A stretch of 36,878 nt of DNA from Novosphingobium sp. (lineage in GTDB: Bacteria > Pseudomonadota > Alphaproteobacteria > Sphingomonadales > Sphingomonadaceae), in contig JAGREN010000055.1 of assembly GCA_020446505.1 (NCBI GenBank), positions 1 to 36,878 of the forward strand, read 5' to 3'. A program made the translations under genes and the position numbers. The notes below the pieces were generated by a model. That model made no database searches. It worked only from the letters and a program-made list of their open reading frames with translations, and was not told the DNA's origin. Shown here piece after piece: positions 23,046 to 32,771 of the stretch. Each line of letters begins with the position of its first letter. Position 1 is the stretch's first letter.

Positions 23046-26000
23046 ATGACCAGCCCAACATCTGCAAATGGCCGAAGCCGGGCAGCCGGCGCGGTGGCCA
23101 CGGCGCTCGCAATCGCGCTGCTCCAGCCGGTGCCTGCACTGGCCGGAGAGGTCGACGAGCTACCAGCCCCGGTGCGCAGCGAGATCGTCGTCACCGGCAC
23201 CCGCATCGCCAGCCCCCAGCTTGCCGGGATCGAACCGATCGTCACCGTGAGCGCACAGCAGGTCGATGATTTTGCCTATTCCCACTTTGCCGACACGCTG
23301 GACGACTTCCCCGGCTTTCGCGGATCGCTGACACCGGAAGGGTCACAGGGCCAGTTCGGACAAGGCGTCAATTTCGTGAATGCCTTCGGGCTGGGATCGA
23401 ACCGCACGCTGGTGCTGGTTGACGGACAGCGCGTGGTTTCTTCCAACGGGCCGACCGTGTTTTCCGACGCCACGCCCGGCTCGCAGGTCGATCTCAACAT
23501 GATCCCCTCGGCCCTTGTCGACCGGGTCGAACGGCTCGCCATCGGCGGTGCGCCTGCCTATGGCAGCGACGCCATCGCCGCGACGGTCAACGTGCGCTTG
23601 CGGCGCAGACTGACGGGCATCGAAGTCAGCGGCCTTTCCGGGATCGCGGAGGAAGGCGACAATTTCCGCTGGCGGATCGCTGCTGCCGGTGGCCAGCCCT
23701 TCGCAGGCGGCCGCGGCAATCTGACATTGGCCGCCAGCTACGACCGCGTCGGCGGCGTCGCTGCCAGCGCCCGCAGTGCCTATCGCGCCAATGTCGCGAG
23801 CGCCGCCAATCCCTGCTCGGTTTACAAGGCCGGGCTCTGCTCGCCGGTCGGCACGGTTGCCGCGCTCGGCCCGGCAGGGCGCAGTCCGCAGACCGACGGG
23901 AGGCTCAATCCGAATATCGGCTTCATCGACGCGGCGGGCGACGGCAATCCGGGCTCGGTCTTCATCAGCGGCTTTTCGCTCGCGGCGACTGCAACGGGCG
24001 GCGTTCTCTCCAGCGGCCCCGGCACCTACCGCTGGCGCTTCGCTCCGGACGGTTCGCTGATCGGCTACTCTCCCGGCACCCTGTTCGGCGCGGCGTTAAC
24101 GGGTCCGCTCGCTGCAGCGGCAATCGGATCGAACGGCGACGGGTTCACGCTTCTCGATCGGGGATCGCTGATCTCGCGCAGCGAGAGGTTCAACGCAGCC
24201 GCTCTAGCCAGTTTCGACCTCGCCGACCGGATCGAGGCGTTCGCGGACGTTATCTACTATCTCGGGCGGTTCGACGAGGTGGGCGACCTGCCCACGTTCA
24301 ATGCCGTGCAGTTCCGGGGCGATTCCGCCGCGCTGACCTTCCGCACCGACAACCCGTTCCTCTCCCCGCAGGCACGCAGTCAGCTTGCTGCACTGGGCTA
24401 TGGCGAGACGTTCCAGATCAGCCGCGCGAATACCGACCTTGCCGACCGTTCGGGCTTCGCCAGAAACGAAGTGTGGCGCGTGGTCACGGGACTGAAGGGC
24501 GGCACGTCGATTGCAGGTCGTGAATACAGGTTCGACGTCTCGCTCAACTACGGGCACAGCACCTTCGTCGACCGGTCCGAAGCGGTGGATCGCCAGCGCT
24601 TCGTCAATGCCGTCAACGTGGCCGTGGTCGACCGCAAGCCGGCCTGTTCGCTGGCACCCACTGTCAGCGGTTTCGCGACTGGCGTTGTGCCGATAGCCGA
24701 TCCCGCCTGCGTGCCGCTGAACCTGTTCGGCAATGGCGCGGCGAGCCAGGCGGCGCTCGATTACGTCATCGCCCAGACCCGCGCCGTTTCGAAACTCGAA
24801 CAGGTGGTTGCCACCGCCAACCTTTCCGGTTCACCTTTCGACCTTCGCGGCAATCCGGTCTCGCTCAGCCTTGGCGCAGAGCACCACGAGGAACGCGCGC
24901 GCTTCACGCCCGACGCCTTTCTCGAAGCCGGACTAGGCCGCTCGGTGGCGATCACGCCGGTCGCGGGCAGCTATGCGATCAATGCGGTCTATGGCGAACT
25001 GGCAGTGCCGCTGGTGCTGCCCGAAAACGAGGCCTTCATCAGCAAGCTGCTGGCCTTTGCCCGTGTGCGCCATGTCGACAACAACCGCACTGGCAGCTTC
25101 ACCGCCTGGAGCGCGGGCGGCAGCTTCGCGCCGATCCCGGACGTCGAATTTCGCGGCAACTTTACCCGCTCGTTCCGCTCGCCTGCGGTGCTGGAGATGT
25201 TCCTGCCCCGCACCACCACGAGCCTGGCCGTGCCGGACCTGTGTTCGGCAGCGAATATCGGACTTGGCACCGCGCCGGATGTGCGGCGCGCCAATTGCCT
25301 CGCTTTCCTCGACAGGTATCCGGGAGCAACCCCGCTGATCGCTGCGACTGCCACCGTGCCGGCCTACACCGGCGGCAATCCGGGCCTGCGAAACGAGACG
25401 GCAAACAGCTTCACCGTGGGCGCGACGCTAAGGCCGCGCTTCATACCCGGCCTTTCGCTGGACCTCGATTGGCTCGATATCGAGATCCGCGATCCCATTG
25501 CCAATCTTTCGGTAAGCGACATTGTCTCAGGCTGTTTCGACAATTCGCACTTCGATGCGGCAAACCCGGCTGCAGGCAACCGGTTCTGCGCACTCATTGC
25601 GCGCGATGCCGACGGGCAGGTGATTTCCGATGCCCGCGCGCCAGCCGTCACGACCGGCTACGTCAACGGCGAGCGCATTTCGTTCAGCGCGGTACAGGCT
25701 TCGCTTGCCTATCGGACCGATCTCGAACCTATCGGCATTGCCGGAGAGCTCGATGTCGGGGCCGACCTGTTTCACTTGCGCCGCCGCGTCGTCGACATAA
25801 CCGGCGTCGCCCCTTCCCGCTCCGATGGCCTGGTCGGCGACCCTCGCTGGCAGGGGCAATTGCGGCTGCGATATGCGAACAGCCGATGGGGTCTGGCCAC
25901 ACAGGTTAATTTCACCGGGCGGCAAAAGCTCGCAAATGTGGAAAACTTCGCGGCGCCTTCGGATCAAGGCGAACTCCACCACCTTGATGCGTTCGCGACT

Positions 26001-26168
26001 GCCGATGTCTCGGTGTTTTTCGGCATCGAACCTGACGCGAAACTTACATTCACAATATCGAACATTTTTGATCGGATAGGTCAGCGATACTACGGATATA
26101 TATTACCAGCCTCCATAAATGATGCGCTCGGGCGACGCTTCGCTGTGGTGATGCAGTTCGGACTGTAA
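23046..26168 (+). CDS. TonB-dependent outer-membrane receptor 1
   Basis: The 1040-residue product has a signal peptide (basic start, hydrophobic AVATALAIALLQPVPALAG, about 14-35), a TonB-box-like EIVVTGTRI near 50, a plug domain (about 60-190; VLVDGQRVVSSNGP and AYGSDAIAATVNVRL) and a C-terminal beta-barrel ending in QFGL. ATG 23046 starts the signal peptide; TTG 23001 is an alternative. Plug and barrel blocks such as NLFGNGAASQAALDYV recur in receptor 2, so the two are paralogues. The substrate cannot be read; sphingomonad receptors of this size import siderophores, glycans, peptides or aromatic-derived ligands. The last about 130 bases are AT-richer than the rest of the gene. Confidence 0.93.
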   Translation: MTSPTSANGRSRAAGAVATALAIALLQPVPALAGEVDELPAPVRSEIVVTGTRIASPQLAGIEPIVTVSAQQVDDFAYSHFADTLDDFPGFRGSLTPEGSQGQFGQGVNFVNAFGLGSNRTLVLVDGQRVVSSNGPTVFSDATPGSQVDLNMIPSALVDRVERLAIGGAPAYGSDAIAATVNVRLRRRLTGIEVSGLSGIAEEGDNFRWRIAAAGGQPFAGGRGNLTLAASYDRVGGVAASARSAYRANVASAANPCSVYKAGLCSPVGTVAALGPAGRSPQTDGRLNPNIGFIDAAGDGNPGSVFISGFSLAATATGGVLSSGPGTYRWRFAPDGSLIGYSPGTLFGAALTGPLAAAAIGSNGDGFTLLDRGSLISRSERFNAAALASFDLADRIEAFADVIYYLGRFDEVGDLPTFNAVQFRGDSAALTFRTDNPFLSPQARSQLAALGYGETFQISRANTDLADRSGFARNEVWRVVTGLKGGTSIAGREYRFDVSLNYGHSTFVDRSEAVDRQRFVNAVNVAVVDRKPACSLAPTVSGFATGVVPIADPACVPLNLFGNGAASQAALDYVIAQTRAVSKLEQVVATANLSGSPFDLRGNPVSLSLGAEHHEERARFTPDAFLEAGLGRSVAITPVAGSYAINAVYGELAVPLVLPENEAFISKLLAFARVRHVDNNRTGSFTAWSAGGSFAPIPDVEFRGNFTRSFRSPAVLEMFLPRTTTSLAVPDLCSAANIGLGTAPDVRRANCLAFLDRYPGATPLIAATATVPAYTGGNPGLRNETANSFTVGATLRPRFIPGLSLDLDWLDIEIRDPIANLSVSDIVSGCFDNSHFDAANPAAGNRFCALIARDADGQVISDARAPAVTTGYVNGERISFSAVQASLAYRTDLEPIGIAGELDVGADLFHLRRRVVDITGVAPSRSDGLVGDPRWQGQLRLRYANSRWGLATQVNFTGRQKLANVENFAAPSDQGELHHLDAFATADVSVFFGIEPDAKLTFTISNIFDRIGQRYYGYILPASINDALGRRFAVVMQFGL

Positions 26169-26207
26169 CGCCGGCAGCATAATATTACGCCCTCGCCAGC
26201 CCCTCTG

Positions 26208-26236
26208 TTGCCGAAACGACACACGATTCCGACAAT
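26208..26236 (+). promoter_or_regulatory. Possible promoter upstream of receptor 2
   Basis: TTGCCG and GACAAT are 17 bases apart, about 160 bases before the start codon at 26398. Both are partial matches to the consensus; other sites in this 229-base gap, such as TTGGTC with TTAAAC, are similar. It would give a long leader containing the hairpin at 26322-26346. Confidence 0.25.
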
Positions 26237-26321
26237 CTGCGATTTGGTCTCAACAGCTAGTCCAATTTAAACCTGCTGGTGATGGTTACCGTCGCAATAC
26301 GACCGAAAGTTAAGATTTCGC

Positions 26322-26346
26322 GTGTCGGCGGCTGAGCGCCGCACAC
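26322..26346 (+). other. GC-rich hairpin in the leader of receptor 2
   Basis: GTGTCGGCG, loop GCTGAG, CGCCGCACAC (one-base bulge) lies about 50 bases before the start codon in an otherwise AT-rich 229-base gap. It could be a leader structure controlling the receptor or a terminator without a T-run. Confidence 0.4.
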
Positions 26347-26397
26347 AATGGTAATCGCAAGTCGAAAGTCAGAGTTGACGAAATGAGGTCGCTACCC

Positions 26398-29397
26398 ATG
26401 AATAACACGAAGATCGCCAAGGCTTCGCTATACGCGTCTGTCGCCACGGCCTGCGTCTTCGCAGCCGCGCCGGGTTACGCGCAGGACACTGCATCGGCTG
26501 ACGATGAACTCATCATCGTTACCGGCACGCGCATCGCTTCCGAGCCCAATCTCGAGACTGCCAATCCGATCGTCACGGTCGATGCGAAGCAGATCGAAAA
26601 TTCGGGCCTGACCAATGTCACCTCGATCCTTGCGCAGACCCCTGCCCTGTTCAATTCCGAAACCAACTACGATGCCGCAGGCTCGCAGGCGCGTTTTGGC
26701 GGAGCGGGCGTCAACCTGCTCAACCTTCGCAATCTTGGCGCCAAGCGCACCCTGGTGCTGGTCAATGGCCGCCGCCATATCGCCGGCGTGCCCGGCGAAG
26801 CCGCCGTCGATACCAACACCATTCCGCTCAGCCTGATCGAGCGCGTCGATGTGCTTACCGGCGGCGTCTCCGCGATCTACGGCGCAGACGGCGTTTCAGG
26901 CGTCGTAAACTTCGTGATGAAGCGCGATTTCGAAGGCATCGAGGTGCGCGGCCAGCAAGGCATTTCGCACTACGGCGACGCGCCTTCGACCTATACCTCG
27001 GCGACCGTCGGCAAGAATTTCTCCGACGGGCGCGGCAATTTCGCCCTGTCCTACGAGTACCGCCGCGACGGAAGGGTGGGTTTCGGCGACCGCCCGTTCG
27101 GCAGGGCCGACGCGATCGGCTTCATCCGCAATCCGGACGATATTCCCGACGATCCGAATGTGTTCGACAATGTGCCGCTGCGCAACATTACCTGGGCAGA
27201 CAGCTCGCGCGACGGTGCGATCATCGTCGACCCCAGCTTCATTCCTGTATTCCGCGGTGGCGGTCAGCCCTATGACCGCGGGCAGTTGCTGCCAGAGTCG
27301 GGCTACCGTGCGATCGGTGGCAGCAATACGCCTGTCGCCGACTATCAGGGCGACCTCCAGGCCGGCACCAGCCAGCACAACGTCAACTTCCTGGGCAGCT
27401 ACGAACTGACCAATGGCCTGAGGCTCTATGCGGAAGGCAAGTACGTCACCTCCAAGGCATTCACCGTCGCGCAGCCGTCGTTCGATTTCGGCACCTATGT
27501 CTGGGGGGACAATGCCTTCATTCCCGCCACGATCCAGGCCGCGATCACGCCCGGCAACCTCGCCGATTTCGGTCTGCCGGACGGGCTGTTCTTCAACCGC
27601 GACAACTTTGACCTCGGCACGCGTAACGAACGGATCAAGCGCGACCTGTACCGCACGGTGATCGGCCTCGACGGCGATGTTACCGATACGATCCGCTTCG
27701 ACGTCAGCTACGTCTATGGCCAGAACAAGTTCACCTTCGTGAACGAGAACTCGCGTATCGCGGACCGTTATTTCGCGGCACTCGATGCCGTCGACGAAGG
27801 CGCTTTCACCACCGGCACGCCCAACGGCCATATCGTTTGCCGCGTGGACATTACCGGCAATCCGATCGACCCGATCAATTACGGCCTCGATGCGCAGACC
27901 TTCACGCCCGGCCCGAACAGCGGCTGCGCGCCGCTCAACCTGTTCGGCGAAGGCGTTGCCAGCCAGGCGGCGCTCGACTTCATCAATGCCGACCTCCGCA
28001 ACCGGGTGAAGCTCCAGCAGCATGTCCTCAGCGGCTATCTCTCGGGCGACTTCGGTCAAACCTTCGGGCTGCCCGGCGGCCCGATCGGCTTTGCCGTGGG
28101 CGCCGAATACCGCAAGGAAAAGAGCGACTTCCGGGTCGATGACCTCGCCAAGCAGGAAGTCATCGGGGTGCCCGGCCAAGGCGTCATCGCCGACCTCGCA
28201 TTGCTTGCCGACGAGACGGGCAGCTTCGATGTCTGGGAACTCTACGGCGAAGTTAAGCTCCCGATCCTTTCGGACGTGCCGCTGGCCCATCACCTCGAAC
28301 TGGGTGCAGCCGCGCGCTATTCCGACTATTCGACGATCGGCAACACGCTGACGTGGAAGGTAGACGGCACCTGGGCGCCAGTGCGCGATATCACGTTCCG
28401 TGCCAGTTACTCGCAAGCTGTGCGCGCGCCGAACATCACCGAGCTCTACGCTCCGACTTCGGGCACATTCGATTTCCTCACCGATCCGTGCAGCCCGATC
28501 AACGTGAACAACGGAACGGAATTCCGCCTCGCCAACTGCCGCGCACTGATTGAAGGCCTCGGCGTCGATTTCGACACCTACGACTTCGACAGCGACATCG
28601 CATCGAGCGCTGGTCTGCCGGGCACCGTTACCGGCAACACGGGCCTGCGCGAGGAGAAGGCCAAGACCTGGACCGCCGGCGTCGTGCTTCAGCCCACCTT
28701 CGCGCCCCGCCTGGCGCTCTCGCTCGACTGGTACGACATCCGCCTGACCAACGCGATCAACACGGCGTCCCTGCAGGAGACCGCCGAATTCTGCGTCGAT
28801 TCACCGAATCTCGACAATGCGTTCTGCAACAACCTGACGCGCAGCACCGAGACCGGCTATGTCGAAGGCTTCCTGCTGCGTCCGGAAAATGTCGCCTTCT
28901 TCGAAACGGCGGGCGCCGACTTCACGATCAGCTACAGCTACGATGCCGGCAAGGCAGGCAGCTTCGCTCTGCGCGGCGTTGTCGGCTATCTCGACAAGCT
29001 GAAGTTCCTGCCCGCTAACGGCGGTATCGTCGATATCGACCGCGGCGAAATTGGCGCTCCCAAATGGGTCGGTACCGCCGATGTCACATGGTCGCTCGGT
29101 TCGTTCGAGATGAACTACGGAATCAACTATACCGGCAAGCAACGGCGCTACGAATACAATGAAACCGCTGCCGATCCCGATATCGTCGATCCGCGCTATC
29201 TTTATTACGGAGACCGCTTCACGCATGATCTGCGTTTCCAGTGGACAACTTCGGACGATGCGGCCTCTTTCTACCTTGGCGTGAACAACCTGACCAACGA
29301 ACTTCCCGGCATTGGTGGGGCCAATACTCCGGTCAGCTTCCTCGGCAGGTACTTCTATGCCGGCATGAAGGTGAACTCTGACGGAATTTCATTCTAA
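26398..29397 (+). CDS. TonB-dependent outer-membrane receptor 2
   Basis: The 999-residue product has a signal peptide (KASLYASVATACVFAAAPGYAQ, cleavage near residue 24), a TonB-box-like ELIIVTGTRI, a plug (about 45-170; LVLVNGRRHIAGVPG and AIYGADGVSGVVNFVM) and a large barrel ending in F. ATG 26398 is chosen since the signal peptide starts there and GAGG precedes it; ATG 26383 would add five residues. It shares the NLFGEGVASQAALDFI block with receptor 1. No neighbouring hydrolase, dioxygenase or SusD-like gene hints at the ligand. Confidence 0.94.
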   Translation: MNNTKIAKASLYASVATACVFAAAPGYAQDTASADDELIIVTGTRIASEPNLETANPIVTVDAKQIENSGLTNVTSILAQTPALFNSETNYDAAGSQARFGGAGVNLLNLRNLGAKRTLVLVNGRRHIAGVPGEAAVDTNTIPLSLIERVDVLTGGVSAIYGADGVSGVVNFVMKRDFEGIEVRGQQGISHYGDAPSTYTSATVGKNFSDGRGNFALSYEYRRDGRVGFGDRPFGRADAIGFIRNPDDIPDDPNVFDNVPLRNITWADSSRDGAIIVDPSFIPVFRGGGQPYDRGQLLPESGYRAIGGSNTPVADYQGDLQAGTSQHNVNFLGSYELTNGLRLYAEGKYVTSKAFTVAQPSFDFGTYVWGDNAFIPATIQAAITPGNLADFGLPDGLFFNRDNFDLGTRNERIKRDLYRTVIGLDGDVTDTIRFDVSYVYGQNKFTFVNENSRIADRYFAALDAVDEGAFTTGTPNGHIVCRVDITGNPIDPINYGLDAQTFTPGPNSGCAPLNLFGEGVASQAALDFINADLRNRVKLQQHVLSGYLSGDFGQTFGLPGGPIGFAVGAEYRKEKSDFRVDDLAKQEVIGVPGQGVIADLALLADETGSFDVWELYGEVKLPILSDVPLAHHLELGAAARYSDYSTIGNTLTWKVDGTWAPVRDITFRASYSQAVRAPNITELYAPTSGTFDFLTDPCSPINVNNGTEFRLANCRALIEGLGVDFDTYDFDSDIASSAGLPGTVTGNTGLREEKAKTWTAGVVLQPTFAPRLALSLDWYDIRLTNAINTASLQETAEFCVDSPNLDNAFCNNLTRSTETGYVEGFLLRPENVAFFETAGADFTISYSYDAGKAGSFALRGVVGYLDKLKFLPANGGIVDIDRGEIGAPKWVGTADVTWSLGSFEMNYGINYTGKQRRYEYNETAADPDIVDPRYLYYGDRFTHDLRFQWTTSDDAASFYLGVNNLTNELPGIGGANTPVSFLGRYFYAGMKVNSDGISF

Positions 29398-29427
29398 GCA
29401 TCTATAGAAGAAATCGAATTCCTGAAA

Positions 29428-29455
29428 ACGGGGTGCCGGTTGGCGCCCCGTCTTT
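29428..29455 (+). terminator. Terminator after receptor 2
   Basis: ACGGGGTGCC, loop GGTT, GGCGCCCCGT (one G-T pair), then CTTT. It begins 31 bases past the stop codon. The T-run is short, so termination may be partial; it separates receptor 2 from receptor 3 in the 279-base gap. The rest of the gap up to 29676 is AT-richer and shows no gene. Confidence 0.7.
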
Positions 29456-29676
29456 CGTTGCGCAACGGCGCCCATTCGTTCCAACCTGTTGCGTTTTTAT
29501 TACACCCGCCAAGAAATCTGAACGCTGGCTGAAGGATCGTGTTTACTTTCACGGCCAAAATTTCAATGCCTCTTTGCATGAGTCCGGCGGAAGGGGGGCA
29601 CCAGCTTGGGATTCCACAACGCCGGAATCGTGGAAATAGCCAGAAATCGAAACAAAAGATCGAAGGTCGCAATATT

Positions 29677-32667
29677 ATGAAACTTGACAAGCTCGTGCGG
29701 GCATCACTGCTCGCATCCGTCGCATCTGCGTGCGTCGTCACCGTTACTCCTGCCTTCGCGCAGGACACTTCAGCCCCGCAAAAGGCCGAAGAAAACAACG
29801 ACGAAGGCATCATCATCGTCACCGGCTCGATCCTGCGCCGCACCGACATCGAGACACCTGCACCGGTATCCATTCTCAGCACCGAAGCGCTCGAATCGCG
29901 CGGCATCAACACGATCGCCGAAGGTATTCAGCGACTGGCTGCCAACGGTTCGGGCACGATCTCGGAAGGCTGGAACAACGGCAACAACTTCGCAGCTGGC
30001 GCCGTCGCCGCGTCGCTGCGCGGCCTGACCGTGCAGAAAACGCTGACGGTCTTCGACGGCCTGCGCATGGCCCCCTATCCGCTGGCCGACGACGGTCACC
30101 GCAACTTCGTCGATATGGGCACGATCCCCGACATCGTCGTCGATCGCATCGAAGTCCTGAAGGACGGCGCATCGTCGACCTACGGCGCCGACGCGGTTGC
30201 AGGCGTGATCAACGTGATCGCCAAGAAGGAAATTCAGGGCGTTCACGCCAACCTTTCGGCCGGCGTTTCCGAAAAGGGCGACGGCGGCGAACAGCGTCTT
30301 GACCTCGCAGCCGGTTACGGTGACCTCGATAACGACGGCTTCAACATCTATATCGGCGGATCTTACCGCAAGAACAGCGCGATCTATGCGCGCGACCGCA
30401 AGTACCCCTGGAACTCGGGCGACAACAGCGCGATCTGTAATGACGATGGCAGCTGCATGGCGATCGGCACGCGCTGGTACACCTTCGGCGTCAATGCCAA
30501 TGGCACCCTGGGCGGCTCGACCATTCCGCTTGCCCCCGTCGTTGCTCCTTCCGACGAGACGGGCAATCGCAATGGCGTGAAGTACACGCTGCTCAATCCG
30601 AACTGCGCACTCTTCAAATCGTCGCCGGTAACGGTCACGAATTCGACCTATGGCCCGAACCTGTGCCAGGCCGACTTCAAGCAACTTTACGGCACGGTTC
30701 GTCCGGAAACCGAACGCTATGGTTTCGCCGCCAGGGCAACGGCTCGTATCGGTGACAAGGCCGAGGCCTACATCTCGGGCAACTACTGGCACACCCACAC
30801 CTATTCGCAGCTCTCGCCGGCGGCCTTCAACGACCAGACGCCGCCGCCGACAACTGCACTGCTCAGCCCGCTGATCCTGCCGATTTACGTCTGTAGCGCA
30901 GGCGTCGGCACGATTGATTTCGACAACGGCTACAACACCAGCACCGGTTGCGACGCGACCAATGGTGTTCTGAACCCGAACAACCCGTTCGCAGCCGAAG
31001 GCAAGTATGCGGTGCTGCGTGGACGCCTTCTCGTACCGCGCACGGTTGAAACCAATGCCCGCTCGCTGCGTGCTTCGGCAGGCATCGACGGCACCTTCGG
31101 TTCGTCCGACGAGTGGAACTACTCGGTCAATTTCACGGCCTCCGAGGTTCGCCTCAGCCGCGTCAGCGAAAACTACATCATCCCGCAGCGCGTGGCTGAC
31201 GTGGTTGCTGACGGCAGCTACAACTTCGTGAACCCGACCCTGAACAGCCAGGAAGTCCTGGACTACATTGCTCCGCGCAACCAGAAGGAGTCGACCTCGA
31301 AGCTGTGGCAGGCGCAGGCCGTCCTCGGGCGCACCCTGTTCCAGCTTCCCGGCGGTGATCTTCAGGCCGCTGTCGGCGTTTCCTATCGCAAGGAATCGAT
31401 CAACGACCAATCGGCCAATCCCGACAACACGGCTCACCCCTATGATCGTTACTACACGATCAACGCTGTGGGCGCCGTGGGTAGCCGTAACGTCAAGTCG
31501 GCGTTCTACGAAATCAGCGCTCCGGTCATCGACCAGCTCGAGATCAGCGCTTCGGGCCGGTATGACGACTATTCGTCGGGTCAGTCGAACTTCTCGCCGA
31601 AGTTCGGCGCCAAGTTCAAGCCGATCGAGCAGGTTCTCCTGCGCGGCACCTGGTCCAAGGGCTTCCGTATCCCTTCGTTCAACGAATCCTACGGCCTCCC
31701 CACGACCGGCTATGTTGAACTGCAGCTGGATTGTACGAAGTACGCGGCATACTGCGCCTCGCACGACAACAACAACTACGTGACCAACACGTACCAGCTG
31801 GGCCGCACGTCGATCGGCAATCCGGCACTCTCTCCCGAAAAGTCCACCAGCTGGACTCTGGGTGTGGTGTTCGAGCCGATCCGTAACCTGAGCTTCACGA
31901 TCGACTACTTCAACATCACGGTGAAGGATCTTATCGGCAACGTTTCGTCTGCCGATCAGGATGCCGCTCTCGACGCTTACCTGCTCAACGGTATTACCGA
32001 TGCAGTTCCGGGCGTGACGATTGTTCCCGACATCCCGGACACGGCCTTCCCGAATGCTCGTCCGAATCCGAAGTTCATCCAGTTCTCGTTCTCGAACTCC
32101 GACAAGGAGCACGTCGAGGGCATCGACTTCGGCGTGAACTACCGCAAGGACTTCGGTGCGTTCCGCTTCAGCACGTCGCTCGATGCGTCGTACCTGATGA
32201 AGTATGCGATCACCCGCAACGACGGTTCGGTCGAACGTTACGACGGCACTCTGAGCCCGTGCGACTACACGTCCTGCTCGGGCTCGCCGAAATGGCGCGC
32301 AACCTGGTCGAGCACGATCGGTATCGGCAAGGTCGATATCACGCCGACGGTCTATTACACCGGTGGCTATGATACCGCCGCGGTCGACTACGGCAGCGTC
32401 AAGGGCGAGTGCGATCCGGCCATCGGCTTCTATCAGGACGGCACTCCGGTCCGCTGCAAGATCGGCGCCCAGTGGAACGTCGACCTGAACGTGAACCTGA
32501 AGGTGAACGATCAGTTCTCGCTCTACATGAACGCGCTCAATGTCCTCGGCATCGATCCGAAGTTCGATCCTTCGGCTGCCTACGGCATCTTCAACTACAA
32601 CCCGGCATGGGGTCAGCCGAACATCGTCGGCCGCTACCTCCGCGTCGGCGCGAAGGTCGACTTCTAG
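29677..32667 (+). CDS. TonB-dependent outer-membrane receptor 3
   Basis: The 996-residue product has a signal peptide (VRASLLASVASACVVTVTPAFAQ, cleavage near 29), an acidic linker, a TonB-box-like GIIIVTGSIL, a plug (about 60-190; VFDGLRMAPYPLADDG and STYGADAVAGVINVIAKK) and a barrel ending VGAKVDF. The start at 29677 is fixed by the signal peptide; the open frame upstream to 29539 has no such feature. It is from a different branch than receptors 1 and 2: it lacks the NLFG...SQAALD block. Extracellular-loop cysteine pairs (for example LDCTKYAAYC) are visible. The ligand is unknown. Confidence 0.94.
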   Translation: MKLDKLVRASLLASVASACVVTVTPAFAQDTSAPQKAEENNDEGIIIVTGSILRRTDIETPAPVSILSTEALESRGINTIAEGIQRLAANGSGTISEGWNNGNNFAAGAVAASLRGLTVQKTLTVFDGLRMAPYPLADDGHRNFVDMGTIPDIVVDRIEVLKDGASSTYGADAVAGVINVIAKKEIQGVHANLSAGVSEKGDGGEQRLDLAAGYGDLDNDGFNIYIGGSYRKNSAIYARDRKYPWNSGDNSAICNDDGSCMAIGTRWYTFGVNANGTLGGSTIPLAPVVAPSDETGNRNGVKYTLLNPNCALFKSSPVTVTNSTYGPNLCQADFKQLYGTVRPETERYGFAARATARIGDKAEAYISGNYWHTHTYSQLSPAAFNDQTPPPTTALLSPLILPIYVCSAGVGTIDFDNGYNTSTGCDATNGVLNPNNPFAAEGKYAVLRGRLLVPRTVETNARSLRASAGIDGTFGSSDEWNYSVNFTASEVRLSRVSENYIIPQRVADVVADGSYNFVNPTLNSQEVLDYIAPRNQKESTSKLWQAQAVLGRTLFQLPGGDLQAAVGVSYRKESINDQSANPDNTAHPYDRYYTINAVGAVGSRNVKSAFYEISAPVIDQLEISASGRYDDYSSGQSNFSPKFGAKFKPIEQVLLRGTWSKGFRIPSFNESYGLPTTGYVELQLDCTKYAAYCASHDNNNYVTNTYQLGRTSIGNPALSPEKSTSWTLGVVFEPIRNLSFTIDYFNITVKDLIGNVSSADQDAALDAYLLNGITDAVPGVTIVPDIPDTAFPNARPNPKFIQFSFSNSDKEHVEGIDFGVNYRKDFGAFRFSTSLDASYLMKYAITRNDGSVERYDGTLSPCDYTSCSGSPKWRATWSSTIGIGKVDITPTVYYTGGYDTAAVDYGSVKGECDPAIGFYQDGTPVRCKIGAQWNVDLNVNLKVNDQFSLYMNALNVLGIDPKFDPSAAYGIFNYNPAWGQPNIVGRYLRVGAKVDF

Positions 32668-32690
32668 GACCCTTCGCAACCTGCAAAGAG

Positions 32691-32720
32691 AAAAGGGCGG
32701 TCCCTCGGACCGCCCTTTTT
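32691..32720. terminator. Bidirectional terminator between receptor 3 and clpB
   Basis: AAAAGGGCGGTCC, loop CTC, GGACCGCCCTTTTT. The stem is perfect, with T-runs on both strands (TTTTT on plus, TTTTCTCTTT on minus), so it serves both converging genes. It starts 24 bases past the receptor stop codon and ends 52 bases from the clpB stop codon. Confidence 0.92.
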
Positions 32721-32771
32721 CTATGCGAAACCGGATGAGGAGCAGGACCAGCCGTGCTGGCCGCTCCTCCC

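Noticed and set aside
26896-28416. 506-codon open frame on the minus strand
   Set aside because: It is antisense to receptor 2 and shows no start signal or domain.
29770-32679. 969-codon open frame on the minus strand
   Set aside because: It is the antisense shadow of receptor 3; it has a Val/Arg/Asp-rich composition and no domain.
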